From the NCBI GenBank assembly GCA_963791545.1, contig CAWBSR010000015.1:558001-622000 (forward strand): a stretch of DNA of 64,000 bases, read 5' to 3'. Position 1 is the first letter of the stretch, and each line of letters begins with the position of its first letter. The notes under the pieces are model-generated. The model searched no databases. It saw only the letters and a list, made by a program, of their open reading frames with translations, and was not told the DNA's origin. Origin of the DNA: JALYXV01 sp963791545 (lineage in GTDB: Bacteria; Actinomycetota; Acidimicrobiia; Acidimicrobiales; Palsa-688). The position numbers and the translations under genes were made by a program. This document shows, in pieces, positions 34,716 through 43,517 of the stretch.

Positions 34716-36710
34716 ATGGCCATTGCCGGGACCAACTTGGCGAACCTCGAAGCGTTTACCGCTCATCTGGCCCGCCTGGACCACAGTGCCGCCATGTCCC
34801 TGGTCGACCGGTCGCGAGGGGGCGGCTCCTCGATGGAGGACATCATCGCGGGGCTGCTGGCTCCCGCTCTCGTCGAAGTCGGCCGCCGGTGGGCGGCGGG
34901 CGAGGTCGGAGCGGCCGAGGCGCTGGCGGCCGCCGCCATCGCCCGGGCCGCCATCCCCCGGGCGCCCGTGCTGGCGGCAGGGTCCGAGCACCGCAGTGTC
35001 GCGGTGTGCTGCCCGCCCGGGGAGCACCATGAGATCCCGGCCGAGATGCTCACCGAGCTGCTGCGGGCCGAGGGGTGCCCGGCGCAGCACATCGGGGCCG
35101 GGGTGACGCCCAAGCATCTCCCCGGCTTCCTCAGCCGGCAGCGGCCCGCGGCGCTCCTGATGAGCTGCACCACCCCCTGTGGCCTGCCCGGCGCCGCCCG
35201 CTCCATCGAGGTGGCCCATGCCTACGGCGTCCCGGTCATCGTCGGAGGCGCCGCCTTCGGACGCGACGCCCTGCTGGCCCTGCGCCTCGGAGCCGCCGCC
35301 TGGGCGCCCTCGGCCCGCCAGGTCGTGGGCATCTTGGAGTCGTGGCAGGCCCGGCCGGCGTCGCTGCCCCCGGGGCGGGCCCTGACCGAGGAGTATCTGA
35401 TGTTCGAGGCGGGCCTTCCGGAGATCCGCGCCGGCGTGGTGGTCTCGCTGCGGCGCATCGCCGGCGATTCCTGCGACGACGATCCGGGCGGGGTGGCCGA
35501 CACCCAGGACCGCCTGGAGCTGCTGCTGCGCCACCTGGGCGCCGCCCTGCTGGTCGACGACGGGCGCTTGTTCCTCGATTTCCTGTCCTGGCGGGCCGAG
35601 TACTACGCCCACCGCAACATCGGTCCCGAGCGGCTGGCCAACGCCTTGACGGCGGTCGCCGCCGCCCTGCCCGGAGAGTTCGGCCGGGCCCGCCGCTTCG
35701 TCGACGAGGGCCGCCAGCACGTGGCCTGGCTGGTCCAATCGGGCACCCCCGCCGAGGCGGGACCGGCCAGCGTGCGCTATTCGCCCGCCGACGCGCTGCC
35801 GGTTCATCCCCTCCGCAGCTTCGCTTCGCCCGCCCCGGCCCGCGACGGCCGGTTCCCGGCCCCCCACGAGGCGGCGCCCGCCGAGCTGTCCCCGGTGCGT
35901 CCGGTGGCCGCCCAGGACCAACGGGGCCGGGTGTTCGCCGACCTGCTGTTCGTGGCCGCCACCACCTGCCACGCCCCCTTCGCCCTGATCTCGGTCGCCC
36001 AGGCCGACAGCCGGTGGAGCACCCTCGGTCATGGCGTGGAACGCCGGGATCTGCTGGCCGACGACAAGCTGTTCGCCGCCATCGGGCGCGCCGCCGACCC
36101 CATCGAGTTCACCGATCTGACCAAGCACCCCGAACTAGGAGCCGGCCCCCTGGCCCGGGGTCCCCTCGGAGTGCGCCACGTCTACGGGATTCCGCTGCGG
36201 ACCCGTCAGTCCTCGCTGCTGGGAGTTCTGTGCGTGCTCGACCGCCGGCCCCGGGAGCTTTCCACCCGGGAACGCCAAGCCCTTTCAGCCGTGGCCCGCC
36301 AGGTGGCGGGTCAGCTCGCCATGTGGCGCCGGGGCGGTTCGACGGGGACGTCGATTCCCGCCCCCCCCGCCGGAACCGCCTCCCTGTCGGGGGCCGCCGC
36401 AGCCGGGGTCGAACGGCTGCCCAGCCGCGGTTCTGATCGCGACGCCCTGCGCCCGGGCGAGTTGATCGGCCTGCCCGAGCGGCCCGGGCAACGGCCCCAG
36501 CTCCACATCCACCGCGAGGGTGGCGACGAGTTGTTGCGCAGCCACGAGGTGGCGGTGCTGTTCGACGTCACCGACCGCACCGTCATCAACTGGGCCGCCG
36601 CCAACAAGCTGCCCTCGATCCGCACCGCCGGGGGCCATCTCCGCTTCCGCGGCGAGGACGTCCTGGCGCTGCTCGCCGGTCGTCCCCTCCGAGACGGCCG
36701 CAGCGCCTAG
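34716..36710 (+). CDS. B12-binding, GAF and BldC-type HTH regulator
   Basis: 664 residues. Residues ~10-85: helical cobalamin cap, ending RRWAAGEVGAAEAL. Residues ~92-215: cobalamin-binding Rossmann domain with CPPGEHHEIPAEML (E103-x-H105, candidate lower ligand), HIGAGVTPKHLPGFL, LLMSCTTPCGLPGAARSIE, VPVIVGGAAFG. A ~180-residue helical region follows, then a GAF domain (~400-545; FALISVAQADSRWSTL; LGVLCVLDRRPRELSTRERQAL). The end (607-655) is a MerR/excisionase-type helix-turn-helix, SHEVAVLFDVTDRTVINWAA, as in BldC. The W-x9-EH light-switch signature of CarH has W59, but EH is A69-L70. AGGAGG at 34700-34705 supports the start. Proposed: one-component regulator sensing B12 or redox. Confidence 0.85.
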   Translation: MAIAGTNLANLEAFTAHLARLDHSAAMSLVDRSRGGGSSMEDIIAGLLAPALVEVGRRWAAGEVGAAEALAAAAIARAAIPRAPVLAAGSEHRSVAVCCPPGEHHEIPAEMLTELLRAEGCPAQHIGAGVTPKHLPGFLSRQRPAALLMSCTTPCGLPGAARSIEVAHAYGVPVIVGGAAFGRDALLALRLGAAAWAPSARQVVGILESWQARPASLPPGRALTEEYLMFEAGLPEIRAGVVVSLRRIAGDSCDDDPGGVADTQDRLELLLRHLGAALLVDDGRLFLDFLSWRAEYYAHRNIGPERLANALTAVAAALPGEFGRARRFVDEGRQHVAWLVQSGTPAEAGPASVRYSPADALPVHPLRSFASPAPARDGRFPAPHEAAPAELSPVRPVAAQDQRGRVFADLLFVAATTCHAPFALISVAQADSRWSTLGHGVERRDLLADDKLFAAIGRAADPIEFTDLTKHPELGAGPLARGPLGVRHVYGIPLRTRQSSLLGVLCVLDRRPRELSTRERQALSAVARQVAGQLAMWRRGGSTGTSIPAPPAGTASLSGAAAAGVERLPSRGSDRDALRPGELIGLPERPGQRPQLHIHREGGDELLRSHEVAVLFDVTDRTVINWAAANKLPSIRTAGGHLRFRGEDVLALLAGRPLRDGRSA

Positions 36711-36723
36711 CTACCCGGTCGTC

Positions 36724-36918
36724 CTAGCGGACGACCTTGGTCACCTTGCCGGCCCGGATGCACGACGTGCACACGTGGATCCGTCGCGGAGATCCGCCGA
36801 CCACGGCCCGGATGCGCTGGATGTTGGGGTTCCAGCGGCGCTTGATGCGCCGATGGGAGTGACTGATGCTCATACCGAAGGAGGGATGCTTCCCGCACAC
36901 CTCACACACTGCTGCCAT
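36724..36918 (-). CDS. rpmB: 50S ribosomal protein L28
   Basis: 64 residues: MAAVCEVCGKHPSFGMSISH, HRRIKRRWNPNIQRIR, CTSCIRAGKVTKVV. It has the four-Cys zinc form (CxxC ... CxxC) common in one L28 type. ATG 36918 has GAGGTG 8 nt upstream on the minus strand. Convergent with the B12/GAF regulator gene and divergent from the fakA-like gene. Confidence 0.95.
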   Translation of the reverse strand: MAAVCEVCGKHPSFGMSISHSHRRIKRRWNPNIQRIRAVVGGSPRRIHVCTSCIRAGKVTKVVR

Positions 36919-36995
36919 GGAAACAACACCTCGTGACTGGGTCCCGGTGCGGGCGCGCCGACATACTCCGGGGACTTCGGGACAGGACGACAGGA

Positions 36996-37001
36996 TAGCA
37001 T
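36996..37001 (+). promoter_or_regulatory. -10-like hexamer TAGCAT for the DAK2 gene
   Basis: Ends 10 nt before ATG 37012; no Shine-Dalgarno between them. Confidence 0.4.
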
Positions 37002-37011
37002 CGCCATCCAT

Positions 37012-38631
37012 ATGAGGACGCTCGAGCGCCTCGGAGCCGAAGATCTGGCTTCGGTGGTGGTGGCTTACCGGGACGCCCTGAGGGCTCATCAAGGAGAGAT
37101 CAACCGGCTCAACGTGTATCCCGTTCCCGACGGGGACACCGGGACCAACATGGCCCTGACCCTGGAAGCGGTCGTGGCCGAGCTGCCGGTACCCGAGGGC
37201 GCCGACCTGGGCGCGGTGTGCGCCGCGGTGAGCCACGGCTCGCTCATGGGCGCCCGCGGCAATTCGGGCGTCATCCTGTCGCAGATCCTACGGGGGATCG
37301 CGGAGGTGTTCCGGGAGTCGGCCGGGGCCGGGGGGGGCGACGGGGCGACGGTGGCCGATGCCCTGGCCCGGGCGACCGCGGGGGCCTATCAGGCGGTGAT
37401 GCGCCCGGTCGAGGGGACCATCCTGTCGGTCATCAAGGCAGCGTCGCTGGCCGCCGATGCCTGCCGGGCGTCGTCGCTGGTGGACGTGCTCGACGCCGCC
37501 AAGGCGGCGGCCGCCGAGGCCCTGGCCCGGACCCCCGACCAGCTTCCAGTGCTCAAGGCAGCCGGGGTGGTCGACGCCGGTGGGGCCGGCTTCGTGCTGC
37601 TGCTGGACGCCTTCTTGCACTGCAGCGCCGATCGGCCCCTTCCCGTGGCCGAGGATGGGCCGGTCCCGGCACTGGCGGGGGCCGACACCGGCGAAGCGGT
37701 CTCCGGGCTGCGCTATGAGGTGATGTACTTCCTGGAGGCCCCCGATGACGCCATCGGGGGTTTCCGCGACGCCTGGGCAACGCTCGGGGACTCGATCGTC
37801 GTGGTCGGCGGCGACGGCCTGTGGAACTGCCACATCCACACCGACGACATCGGCGGCGCCATCGATGCCGCGGTCGATGTGGGCCGGCCCCGCAAGATCC
37901 GCGTCACCGACCTCCTGGAGCAGGTGGAGGAGGAGCGCTGGGTCCGCGACGCCATCGAACCCCCGGCGCCGCCGGTGATGTGCGCCGCCGTCGCCGTGGC
38001 CACCGGCGACGGCATCCGCCGGATCTTCCGGTCCCTCGGGGTCCAGCACACCGTGCCCGGCGGCCAGACCATGAATCCCTCCACCGCCCAGTTGCTGGCC
38101 GCCATCGACGCCGCCTCGGCGCAGGAGGTGGTGCTGCTGCCCAACAACAAGAACATCATCCCGGTGGCCGAGCAGGCGGCCCGGGTGGCGACCAAGCCGG
38201 CCCGGGTGGTCGCCACCCGGAGCATCACCGAGGGCTTCGCGGCGCTGCTCGCCTACGACCCCCAGGCCCCGGCGGCGGAGAACGCGGCGACGATGGGCGA
38301 GGCCGCGGCGGGCGTGGTCTCGGCCGAGATCACGGTGGCCGTCCGGGCCAGCACCGCCGACGTAGGCCCCATCAACGCGGGCGACTATCTCGGGCTCTCG
38401 GGAGGCGCGATCGAGGTGGTGGCGCCCACCCTGACCGGCGCCGTCCAGGACCTGTTGGCGAAGCTGCTGGCCGACCATCACGAGATCGTCACCCTCATCG
38501 AGGGCGAAGGGGCGACCAGCCTCGACACCCGGGCCATCACCGCCTGGTTGGAGGAGAAACGACCCGACGTGACCGCCGAGGTGCACAGCGGCGGCCAGCC
38601 CCTCTACCCATACCTCCTATCGCTCGAGTGA
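37012..38631 (+). CDS. fakA: DAK2/DegV-like fatty acid kinase subunit (FakA/YloV family)
   Basis: 539 residues. N-terminal DAK2 kinase domain: INRLNVYPVPDGDTGTNMALTL (Asp metal ligands), VSHGSLMGARGNSGVILSQILRGI, PVEGTILSVIKAA. The central part (GLRYEVMYFLEAPDDAIG; GDSIVVVGGDGLWNCHIHTDD) and C-terminal NNKNIIPVAEQAA match YloV/FakA. With FakB, the family makes acyl-phosphate from fatty acids. No fakB gene is in the window. recG follows with a 4-bp overlap (GTGA). Confidence 0.9.
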   Translation: MRTLERLGAEDLASVVVAYRDALRAHQGEINRLNVYPVPDGDTGTNMALTLEAVVAELPVPEGADLGAVCAAVSHGSLMGARGNSGVILSQILRGIAEVFRESAGAGGGDGATVADALARATAGAYQAVMRPVEGTILSVIKAASLAADACRASSLVDVLDAAKAAAAEALARTPDQLPVLKAAGVVDAGGAGFVLLLDAFLHCSADRPLPVAEDGPVPALAGADTGEAVSGLRYEVMYFLEAPDDAIGGFRDAWATLGDSIVVVGGDGLWNCHIHTDDIGGAIDAAVDVGRPRKIRVTDLLEQVEEERWVRDAIEPPAPPVMCAAVAVATGDGIRRIFRSLGVQHTVPGGQTMNPSTAQLLAAIDAASAQEVVLLPNNKNIIPVAEQAARVATKPARVVATRSITEGFAALLAYDPQAPAAENAATMGEAAAGVVSAEITVAVRASTADVGPINAGDYLGLSGGAIEVVAPTLTGAVQDLLAKLLADHHEIVTLIEGEGATSLDTRAITAWLEEKRPDVTAEVHSGGQPLYPYLLSLE

Positions 38632-40751
38632 CCGAGCGGACCCTGGTGTCGCTCGAGCGCATCGACGTCGAGCGTCTGAAGGGCGTGGGGGAGAAGAAGC
38701 GCCAGTCGCTGGCCGACGCCGGGATCAACAACGTCCTCGAACTGCTCACCCACTACCCCCGCCGCTACCTGGACCGGACCAAACAGGCGCCGATCCGGGA
38801 CCTGGTCGAGGGCCAGGAGGCGACGATCGTCGCTGTAGTCAAGAAGATCAACAGCCGCCGCACCCGCAACGGCCGCAGCCTGGTCGATGTCGACGTCTTC
38901 GACGGCTCGAGCTATCTGCGGTGCAGCTTCTTCAACCAGCCGTGGCGGGCCAAGCAGCTGCTCACCGGGACCGAGGTCGTGATCTTCGGGAAGCTGGAGC
39001 ACTACCGGGGGACCCGCCAGATGGTGAACCCGGTGGTCGACCTGGTGGGCAACCGGACCGGGCGGATCGTGCCCGTCTACCCCCAGTCGGAGAAGGCCGG
39101 GGTGATGACCTGGGAACTGGCCAGCTGGGTCGACGAGGCACTCGAACGGGCGGGGCGGCTCGTCGACCCGCTCCCGGCGCGCTTCCGCGACCGGTTGGAC
39201 CTCCAGGACCGGACCTGGGCCATGACCCAGATCCATCATCCGGAATCGACGGGAGCAGCCCAGGCGGCCCGCAAGCGGCTCGCCTTCGACGAACTGCTGC
39301 GCCTTCAGATCATCCTGGTAATGCGGAAACGGGCGGTGGAGCGCGACGCCATCGGGATCCGCCACCGCGTTGAGGGGGACCTCGTCGGCCGTTTCCTCGG
39401 CGGACTCCCCTTTTCCCTCACCTCGGCGCAGGAGAAGGCGATCGCGGAGATCCAGCTCGACCTGGGCGGCCCCCATCCCATGCACCGGCTGCTGCAGGGC
39501 GACGTGGGGGCGGGCAAGACGGTCGTGGCGGTGGCCGCCCTCCTTACCGCCGTCCAGGGGGGGTTCCAGGGGGCCTTGATGGCACCCACCGAGGTGCTGG
39601 CGGAACAGCACCACCTCGGCGTCTCGGCCCTCTTGTCGGGGCTTACGGTTGCCGACCCCGCGAACTTGATGGGGGAGCGACCGGTCACGGTGGGCCTGTT
39701 GACCCATCGCACCGGGGCCGGGGAGCGGACCAAGCTGCACGCGGGGCTGGCGGCGGGAACCGTGGACCTCCTGATCGGGACCCACGCCCTGTTGACCGAG
39801 GAGGTGGCGTTCCGGGCCCTGGGGGCGGTGGTGATCGACGAGCAGCACCGCTTCGGCGTCGAACAGCGGGCCGCGTTGCGCCAGAAGGGGCAGGAGGCGG
39901 CGGTGCCCGATGTGCTCGTCATGACGGCGACGCCGATCCCGAGGACCGCCGCCATGACCGTCTACGGCGACCTGGACACGACCGTGCTGGACGAGTTGCC
40001 GCCCGGTCGCACCCCCATCCGCACCATCTGGGCCCGGGGCCCGCTGGAGGAGGCGTCGGCCTGGGACCGGGTCCGGGAGGAGGTGGCGGGGGGCCACCAG
40101 GCCTACGTGGTGTGCCCGCTGGTCGACGAGTCGGAGCGGGTCCAGGCCCGCTCCGCCACCGAGGAGCACGCCCGGCTGGCGACCGGGGAGCTGGCGGGAC
40201 TACGGCTGGGGTTGCTCCACGGCCAGCTGGCGTCCAAGGACAAAGAAGCGGTCATGGCCGACTTCCGGCGGGGCCGCCTCGACGCGCTGGTGGCGACCAC
40301 CGTCATCGAGGTCGGCGTCGACGTGATCAACGCCACCGTGATGGTGATCGAGGATGCCGACCGCTTCGGCATGGCCCAGCTGCACCAGCTCCGGGGCCGG
40401 GTGGGCCGGGGCCGGGACCGGTCGTGGTGCTACCTGCTGGGCGGGGGCCACTCGCCCGACTCCGAGGCGCGGCTGCTGGCGGTGGAGAGAAGCACCGACG
40501 GCTTCGAGCTGGCCGAGGTGGACCTGGAGCTCCGGGGCGAGGGGACCATCCTCGGGACTCGCCAGAAGGGGGCGACCGACCTCAAGCTGGCGTCGCTGCG
40601 CCGGGACAAGGACCTGGTCGTGGCGGCCCGCCAGGTCGCCTTCGAGATCGTCGACGGCGGCGGGGGCGGCCTGGCCGGCCACCCCGACCTGGCCGCCGAG
40701 ATCCGGGCGCTGGTGGACGAGGACGATCGTGACTTCTTGTTCAAGAGCTGA
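38628..40751 (+). CDS. recG: ATP-dependent DNA helicase RecG
   Basis: 707 residues, fork-remodelling helicase. N-terminal wedge/OB region (LLTHYPRRYLDRTK; SSYLRCSFFNQPWRAKQL), then motif I LLQGDVGAGKTVVAVAALL, GALMAPTEVLAEQHH, LIGTHALLTEEVAF, motif II VVIDEQHRFGVEQR, MTATPIPRTAAMTVYGDLD, motif V/VI VATTVIEVGVDVINATVMVIEDADRFGMAQLHQLRGRVGRG (excerpt), and the C-terminal DLKLASLRRDKDLV. GTG 38628 overlaps the preceding stop. Full length. Confidence 0.95.
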   Translation: MTERTLVSLERIDVERLKGVGEKKRQSLADAGINNVLELLTHYPRRYLDRTKQAPIRDLVEGQEATIVAVVKKINSRRTRNGRSLVDVDVFDGSSYLRCSFFNQPWRAKQLLTGTEVVIFGKLEHYRGTRQMVNPVVDLVGNRTGRIVPVYPQSEKAGVMTWELASWVDEALERAGRLVDPLPARFRDRLDLQDRTWAMTQIHHPESTGAAQAARKRLAFDELLRLQIILVMRKRAVERDAIGIRHRVEGDLVGRFLGGLPFSLTSAQEKAIAEIQLDLGGPHPMHRLLQGDVGAGKTVVAVAALLTAVQGGFQGALMAPTEVLAEQHHLGVSALLSGLTVADPANLMGERPVTVGLLTHRTGAGERTKLHAGLAAGTVDLLIGTHALLTEEVAFRALGAVVIDEQHRFGVEQRAALRQKGQEAAVPDVLVMTATPIPRTAAMTVYGDLDTTVLDELPPGRTPIRTIWARGPLEEASAWDRVREEVAGGHQAYVVCPLVDESERVQARSATEEHARLATGELAGLRLGLLHGQLASKDKEAVMADFRRGRLDALVATTVIEVGVDVINATVMVIEDADRFGMAQLHQLRGRVGRGRDRSWCYLLGGGHSPDSEARLLAVERSTDGFELAEVDLELRGEGTILGTRQKGATDLKLASLRRDKDLVVAARQVAFEIVDGGGGGLAGHPDLAAEIRALVDEDDRDFLFKS

Positions 40752-40774
40752 GCGGGTTGCCGTTTGGTCACGCC

Positions 40775-40780
40775 TACGCT
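40775..40780 (+). promoter_or_regulatory. -10-like hexamer TACGCT
   Basis: 8 nt before GTG 40789 in the recG downstream spacer. Confidence 0.4.
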
Positions 40781-40788
40781 GGCGGGCC

Positions 40789-41016
40789 GTGCCCCGGACC
40801 GACGATTCGACTGCCTACGCCGCCAACTGGCGGAGCGTTCTCGCGGTCGACGCCGGCCTCGGCGCGGTGGTCGCCCTGGTCGGCGTGGTCGTGGCATTGT
40901 CGGTCAATGCCGCCCTCGGGGTGGTCCTCGGTGCCTCGGGCGCCGCCTATGTGGCCCTGGTGGGTGTCCGGGCCCGGCGCTGGGCGCGGCTGCGCCGGTC
41001 ATCGGAATCCGGCTAG
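40789..41016 (+). CDS. Small two-helix membrane protein
   Basis: 75 residues with hydrophobic segments about 17-36 and 40-57 (VLAVDAGLGAVVALVGVVVA; ALGVVLGASGAAYVALVGV) and a basic end (RARRWARLRR). No family. Sits between recG and rsmD; start GTG 40789 follows TACGCT. Confidence 0.6.
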   Translation: MPRTDDSTAYAANWRSVLAVDAGLGAVVALVGVVVALSVNAALGVVLGASGAAYVALVGVRARRWARLRRSSESG

Positions 41017-41021
41017 CACCG

Positions 41022-41609
41022 GTGCGGGTCGTGGGCGGTGAGGCAAGAGGGCGGCGGTTGCGCGCCCCGCCCGGTCGGACGACCCGCCCGACGAGCGACC
41101 AGGTGCGGGAGGCGGTGTTCAATGTGCTGGGCAGCCTCCCCGCCGAGGTGGCGCTGAGCGTGGAATCGGCGACGGTCGCCGATCTGTTTGCCGGCAGCGG
41201 GGCCTTCGGCATCGAGGCGCTGTCGCGGGGCGCCGAGCGGGCGGTCTTCGTGGACGACGACCCCGAGGCGGTCGCCACCATCGCCGACAACCTGGCCGGC
41301 CTGGGCCTGGCCGGGCCCCGCGCCGCGGTGGTCCGCCGTGACGTGCTGGGCTGGCTGCGCCGCGCGGGGCCCGTCGACCTGGTGCTGGCCGATCCGCCCT
41401 ACTCCTTCGACCGCTGGCCCGCCCTCGCCGCCCTCCTGGTCCCGGTGGCCGGGGTGGCGGTCCTGGAATCGGGTGCCCGGCTCGAACTCGGGCCGGGCTG
41501 GGAAGTCCTCCGGGAGAAGCACTACGGCGGTACCGTTGTCACCGTCGCCCGGCCGGCCCGCTCGCCCGCGGTGGCGGCGCCCGCCCGTGACCAGAAAGGT
41601 GAAGCGTGA
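41022..41609 (+). CDS. rsmD: 16S rRNA (guanine966-N2)-methyltransferase RsmD
   Basis: 195 residues. VRVVGGEARGRRLRAPPG and RPTSDQVREAVFNVL are the RsmD N-terminal landmarks; SAM site VADLFAGSGAFGIEALSRGA; catalytic VLADPPY (DPPY motif). It methylates G966 of 16S rRNA on the assembled 30S. The start GTG 41022 is 5 bp from the end of the small membrane protein, and its stop overlaps coaD's GTG. Confidence 0.93.
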   Translation: MRVVGGEARGRRLRAPPGRTTRPTSDQVREAVFNVLGSLPAEVALSVESATVADLFAGSGAFGIEALSRGAERAVFVDDDPEAVATIADNLAGLGLAGPRAAVVRRDVLGWLRRAGPVDLVLADPPYSFDRWPALAALLVPVAGVAVLESGARLELGPGWEVLREKHYGGTVVTVARPARSPAVAAPARDQKGEA

Positions 41610-42088
41610 GGACCGCCCTGTTCCCTGGGACGTTCGACCCGTTCCACAACGGGCATCTGGAGATCGTCGAGACCGCGTCGAAGCTGTTCGACTTCGTGGT
41701 GGTCGCGCCCATGCGCAACCCCCAGAAGGGGGAGCCGCTGTTCACCATCCAGGAGCGCCAGGACATGATCGGCGAGTCGGTGGGCCATCTGGCCAACGTG
41801 TCCCTGCACCCCTTTTCCAGCTTGGTCGTGGACCTGGCCCGGGACCTGCGGGTAGACGTCATCGTGAAGGGGCTGCGGGTGGCGTCCGATGCCGAGTCCG
41901 AGCTCCAGCAGGCCCAGATGAACAAGGCGGTCTCGGGGATCGAGACTTTGTTCATACCCTGCTCGTCGGAGTACGCCTTCGTGGCCTCCAGGTATGTTCG
42001 GGAGTTCGCCCATTTCGGCGGCGCCGACCGAATCGGGTCTATGGTGCCCGGCCCAGTGTTCACCAAGTTGAAAGAGAAGTTCAGCTGA
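41606..42088 (+). CDS. coaD: Phosphopantetheine adenylyltransferase
   Basis: 160 residues. TALFPGTFDPFHNGHLEIVE holds the T/HxGH nucleotide-binding motifs; PLFTIQERQDMIGES, VKGLRVASDAESELQQAQMN and LFIPCSSEYAFVASRYVRE are CoaD family stretches. It makes dephospho-CoA from 4'-phosphopantetheine and ATP. Overlaps rsmD by 4 bp. Confidence 0.95.
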   Translation: MRTALFPGTFDPFHNGHLEIVETASKLFDFVVVAPMRNPQKGEPLFTIQERQDMIGESVGHLANVSLHPFSSLVVDLARDLRVDVIVKGLRVASDAESELQQAQMNKAVSGIETLFIPCSSEYAFVASRYVREFAHFGGADRIGSMVPGPVFTKLKEKFS

Positions 42089-42131
42089 TGCTGCTGCGGG
42101 TGACCGTGCCCCAGGGGGAGGATGTGCTGCG

Positions 42132-42683
42132 ATGACGGTTTCCGAGGGTCGCGCCGAGCCCAACGCGGAGCTCCTGCTGCGGCGGGTCATCGACATCATC
42201 AGCAACACCCGGGCCTTGCCGCTGTCGTCGTCGGCCAAGCTCGACAACAAGGAAGAGGTGCTGGAACTGCTCGACGAGGCGTGCGAGCGCCTGCCCGAGG
42301 AACTGAAGCAGGCCCGCTGGTTGCTGAAGGAGCGCCAGGACTTCCTCGAGAAGATGCACCGGGAGGGCGAGGACATCCTGGAGGCGGCCCGAATCCGGGC
42401 CGAGCGCATGGTGCAGCGCACCGAGATCGTCCGCGAGGCCCAGCACACCGCCCGCCGGACCGTCGACGACTCCCGGGAGGAGGCCCGCCGCCTCCGCCAC
42501 GAGGCCGAGGATTACTGCGACCAGAAGTTGGCGGCGTTCGAGATCGTGCTGGAGCGGACCATGAAGACGGTCCATTCGGGACGGGAGCGCCTGTCGGCAA
42601 CCCCGCAGCCGTCCGACGACGGCGCGGGACCCACCGATGACACCCTCGCCGAGGACACCTTTTTCGACCAAGATCGCTTTTGA
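42132..42683 (+). CDS. DivIVA-like coiled-coil protein (SepIVA-like)
   Basis: 183 residues, charged and heptad-rich from ~45 to ~150 (EEVLELLDEACERLPEELKQ; HREGEDILEAARIRAERMVQ; EEARRLRHEAEDYCDQKLAA), with an acidic C-terminal tail. In mycobacteria the gene in the matching place (between coaD and a DUF177 gene) is SepIVA, a septum-associated DivIVA paralogue. That gene order is the main reason for the name. A GGGGGAGG element precedes ATG 42132. Confidence 0.78.
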   Translation: MTVSEGRAEPNAELLLRRVIDIISNTRALPLSSSAKLDNKEEVLELLDEACERLPEELKQARWLLKERQDFLEKMHREGEDILEAARIRAERMVQRTEIVREAQHTARRTVDDSREEARRLRHEAEDYCDQKLAAFEIVLERTMKTVHSGRERLSATPQPSDDGAGPTDDTLAEDTFFDQDRF

Positions 42684-43253
42684 GTGGCCTCGAAGGCACA
42701 GCCCTTCCTGGTCAATGTGGCCTCGGTGCGGCCCGGGTCGGGCCGCTACCACGTGGTGCGCAGCGGCCGCCTGCCGGGGCTGGCGATCACCAGCAGCGCC
42801 GTGCCCCCCGATGCCGAGGTGGTCGTAGACGTCGACCTGGAGGTCGTCGATGGCGGGGTGGTGGCCACCGGCGGGGTGTCGTCGCGGTGGGTCGGCGAGT
42901 GCCGGCGCTGCCTGCGCCCGGTGAGCGGGTCCCTGGTGGCGGAGGTCAGGGAGGTCTTCGAACGGGCGCCGCGCCTCCGCGAGGGGGACCTGGTCGAAGC
43001 CGACGAGGCCGAGACCTACCCGTTGACCGGCGACACCTTGGATCTGGGCCCGCTGGCCCGCGACGCCCTGCTCCTCGAGTTGCCGCTGGCCCCGCTGTGC
43101 CGGGAGGACTGCGCCGGGTTGTGCCCGATGTGCGGCGCCGACCTCACCGAAGCCCCCTGCGATTGCGCCCCGGCGGCCGTCAATCCGCTCTGGGCCGCCC
43201 TCGACGCCCTGCGGATCGCGCCCGGCGATGACCGGGACCCAGATTCGGCGTAG
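42684..43253 (+). CDS. yceD: DUF177/YceD family protein
   Basis: 189 residues. CRRCLRPVSGSLVAEVREVF, DTLDLGPLARDALLLELPLAPLC and CAGLCPMCGADL with paired Cys motifs match YceD, which is usually encoded beside rpmF and implicated in 23S rRNA accumulation. GTG 42684 directly follows the upstream stop codon. Here rpmF follows 77 bp later. Confidence 0.85.
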   Translation: MASKAQPFLVNVASVRPGSGRYHVVRSGRLPGLAITSSAVPPDAEVVVDVDLEVVDGGVVATGGVSSRWVGECRRCLRPVSGSLVAEVREVFERAPRLREGDLVEADEAETYPLTGDTLDLGPLARDALLLELPLAPLCREDCAGLCPMCGADLTEAPCDCAPAAVNPLWAALDALRIAPGDDRDPDSA

Positions 43254-43263
43254 ACTTTCGTGC

Positions 43264-43293
43264 CCGCGGCTGGGAGCCCTGGTTCCACCGCGG
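43264..43293 (+). repeat. Inverted repeat CCGCGG-N18-CCGCGG in the rpmF leader
   Basis: A 6-bp GC stem (43264-43269 with 43288-43293) lies 38 bp upstream of rpmF. A leader structure regulating L32 is possible but unproven. Confidence 0.4.
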
Positions 43294-43330
43294 CCGTTCG
43301 CCCCTGAACCCAACACGGAGCTTTGTCATC

Positions 43331-43510
43331 ATGGCGGTACCCAAGAAGAAGACCTCCAAGGCCAAGAGCCGTAGCCGCCGGGCCAGCGCCTGGACGCTGT
43401 CGGTCCCGGCTCGGAGCGTCTGCCCGCAGTGCCGGCAGACCAAGCTGCCCCACGTGGTCTGCCCGAACTGCGGGTGGTACGGCGGGCGGCAGGCGATCGA
43501 CGTCGACTGA
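43331..43510 (+). CDS. rpmF: 50S ribosomal protein L32
   Basis: 59 residues: MAVPKKKTSKAKSRSRRAS, then a four-Cys zinc ribbon (CPQC ... CPNCGWYGGRQ). Family-typical length and start. Follows yceD as in many bacteria and precedes plsX. A GGAG lies 10 nt upstream of the ATG. Confidence 0.97.
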   Translation: MAVPKKKTSKAKSRSRRASAWTLSVPARSVCPQCRQTKLPHVVCPNCGWYGGRQAIDVD

Positions 43511-43517
43511 GCGCTCG

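Noticed and set aside
34656..36128. Minus-strand open frame of about 490 codons opposite the B12/GAF regulator
   Set aside because: Gly/His/Arg-rich antisense shadow; no motif.
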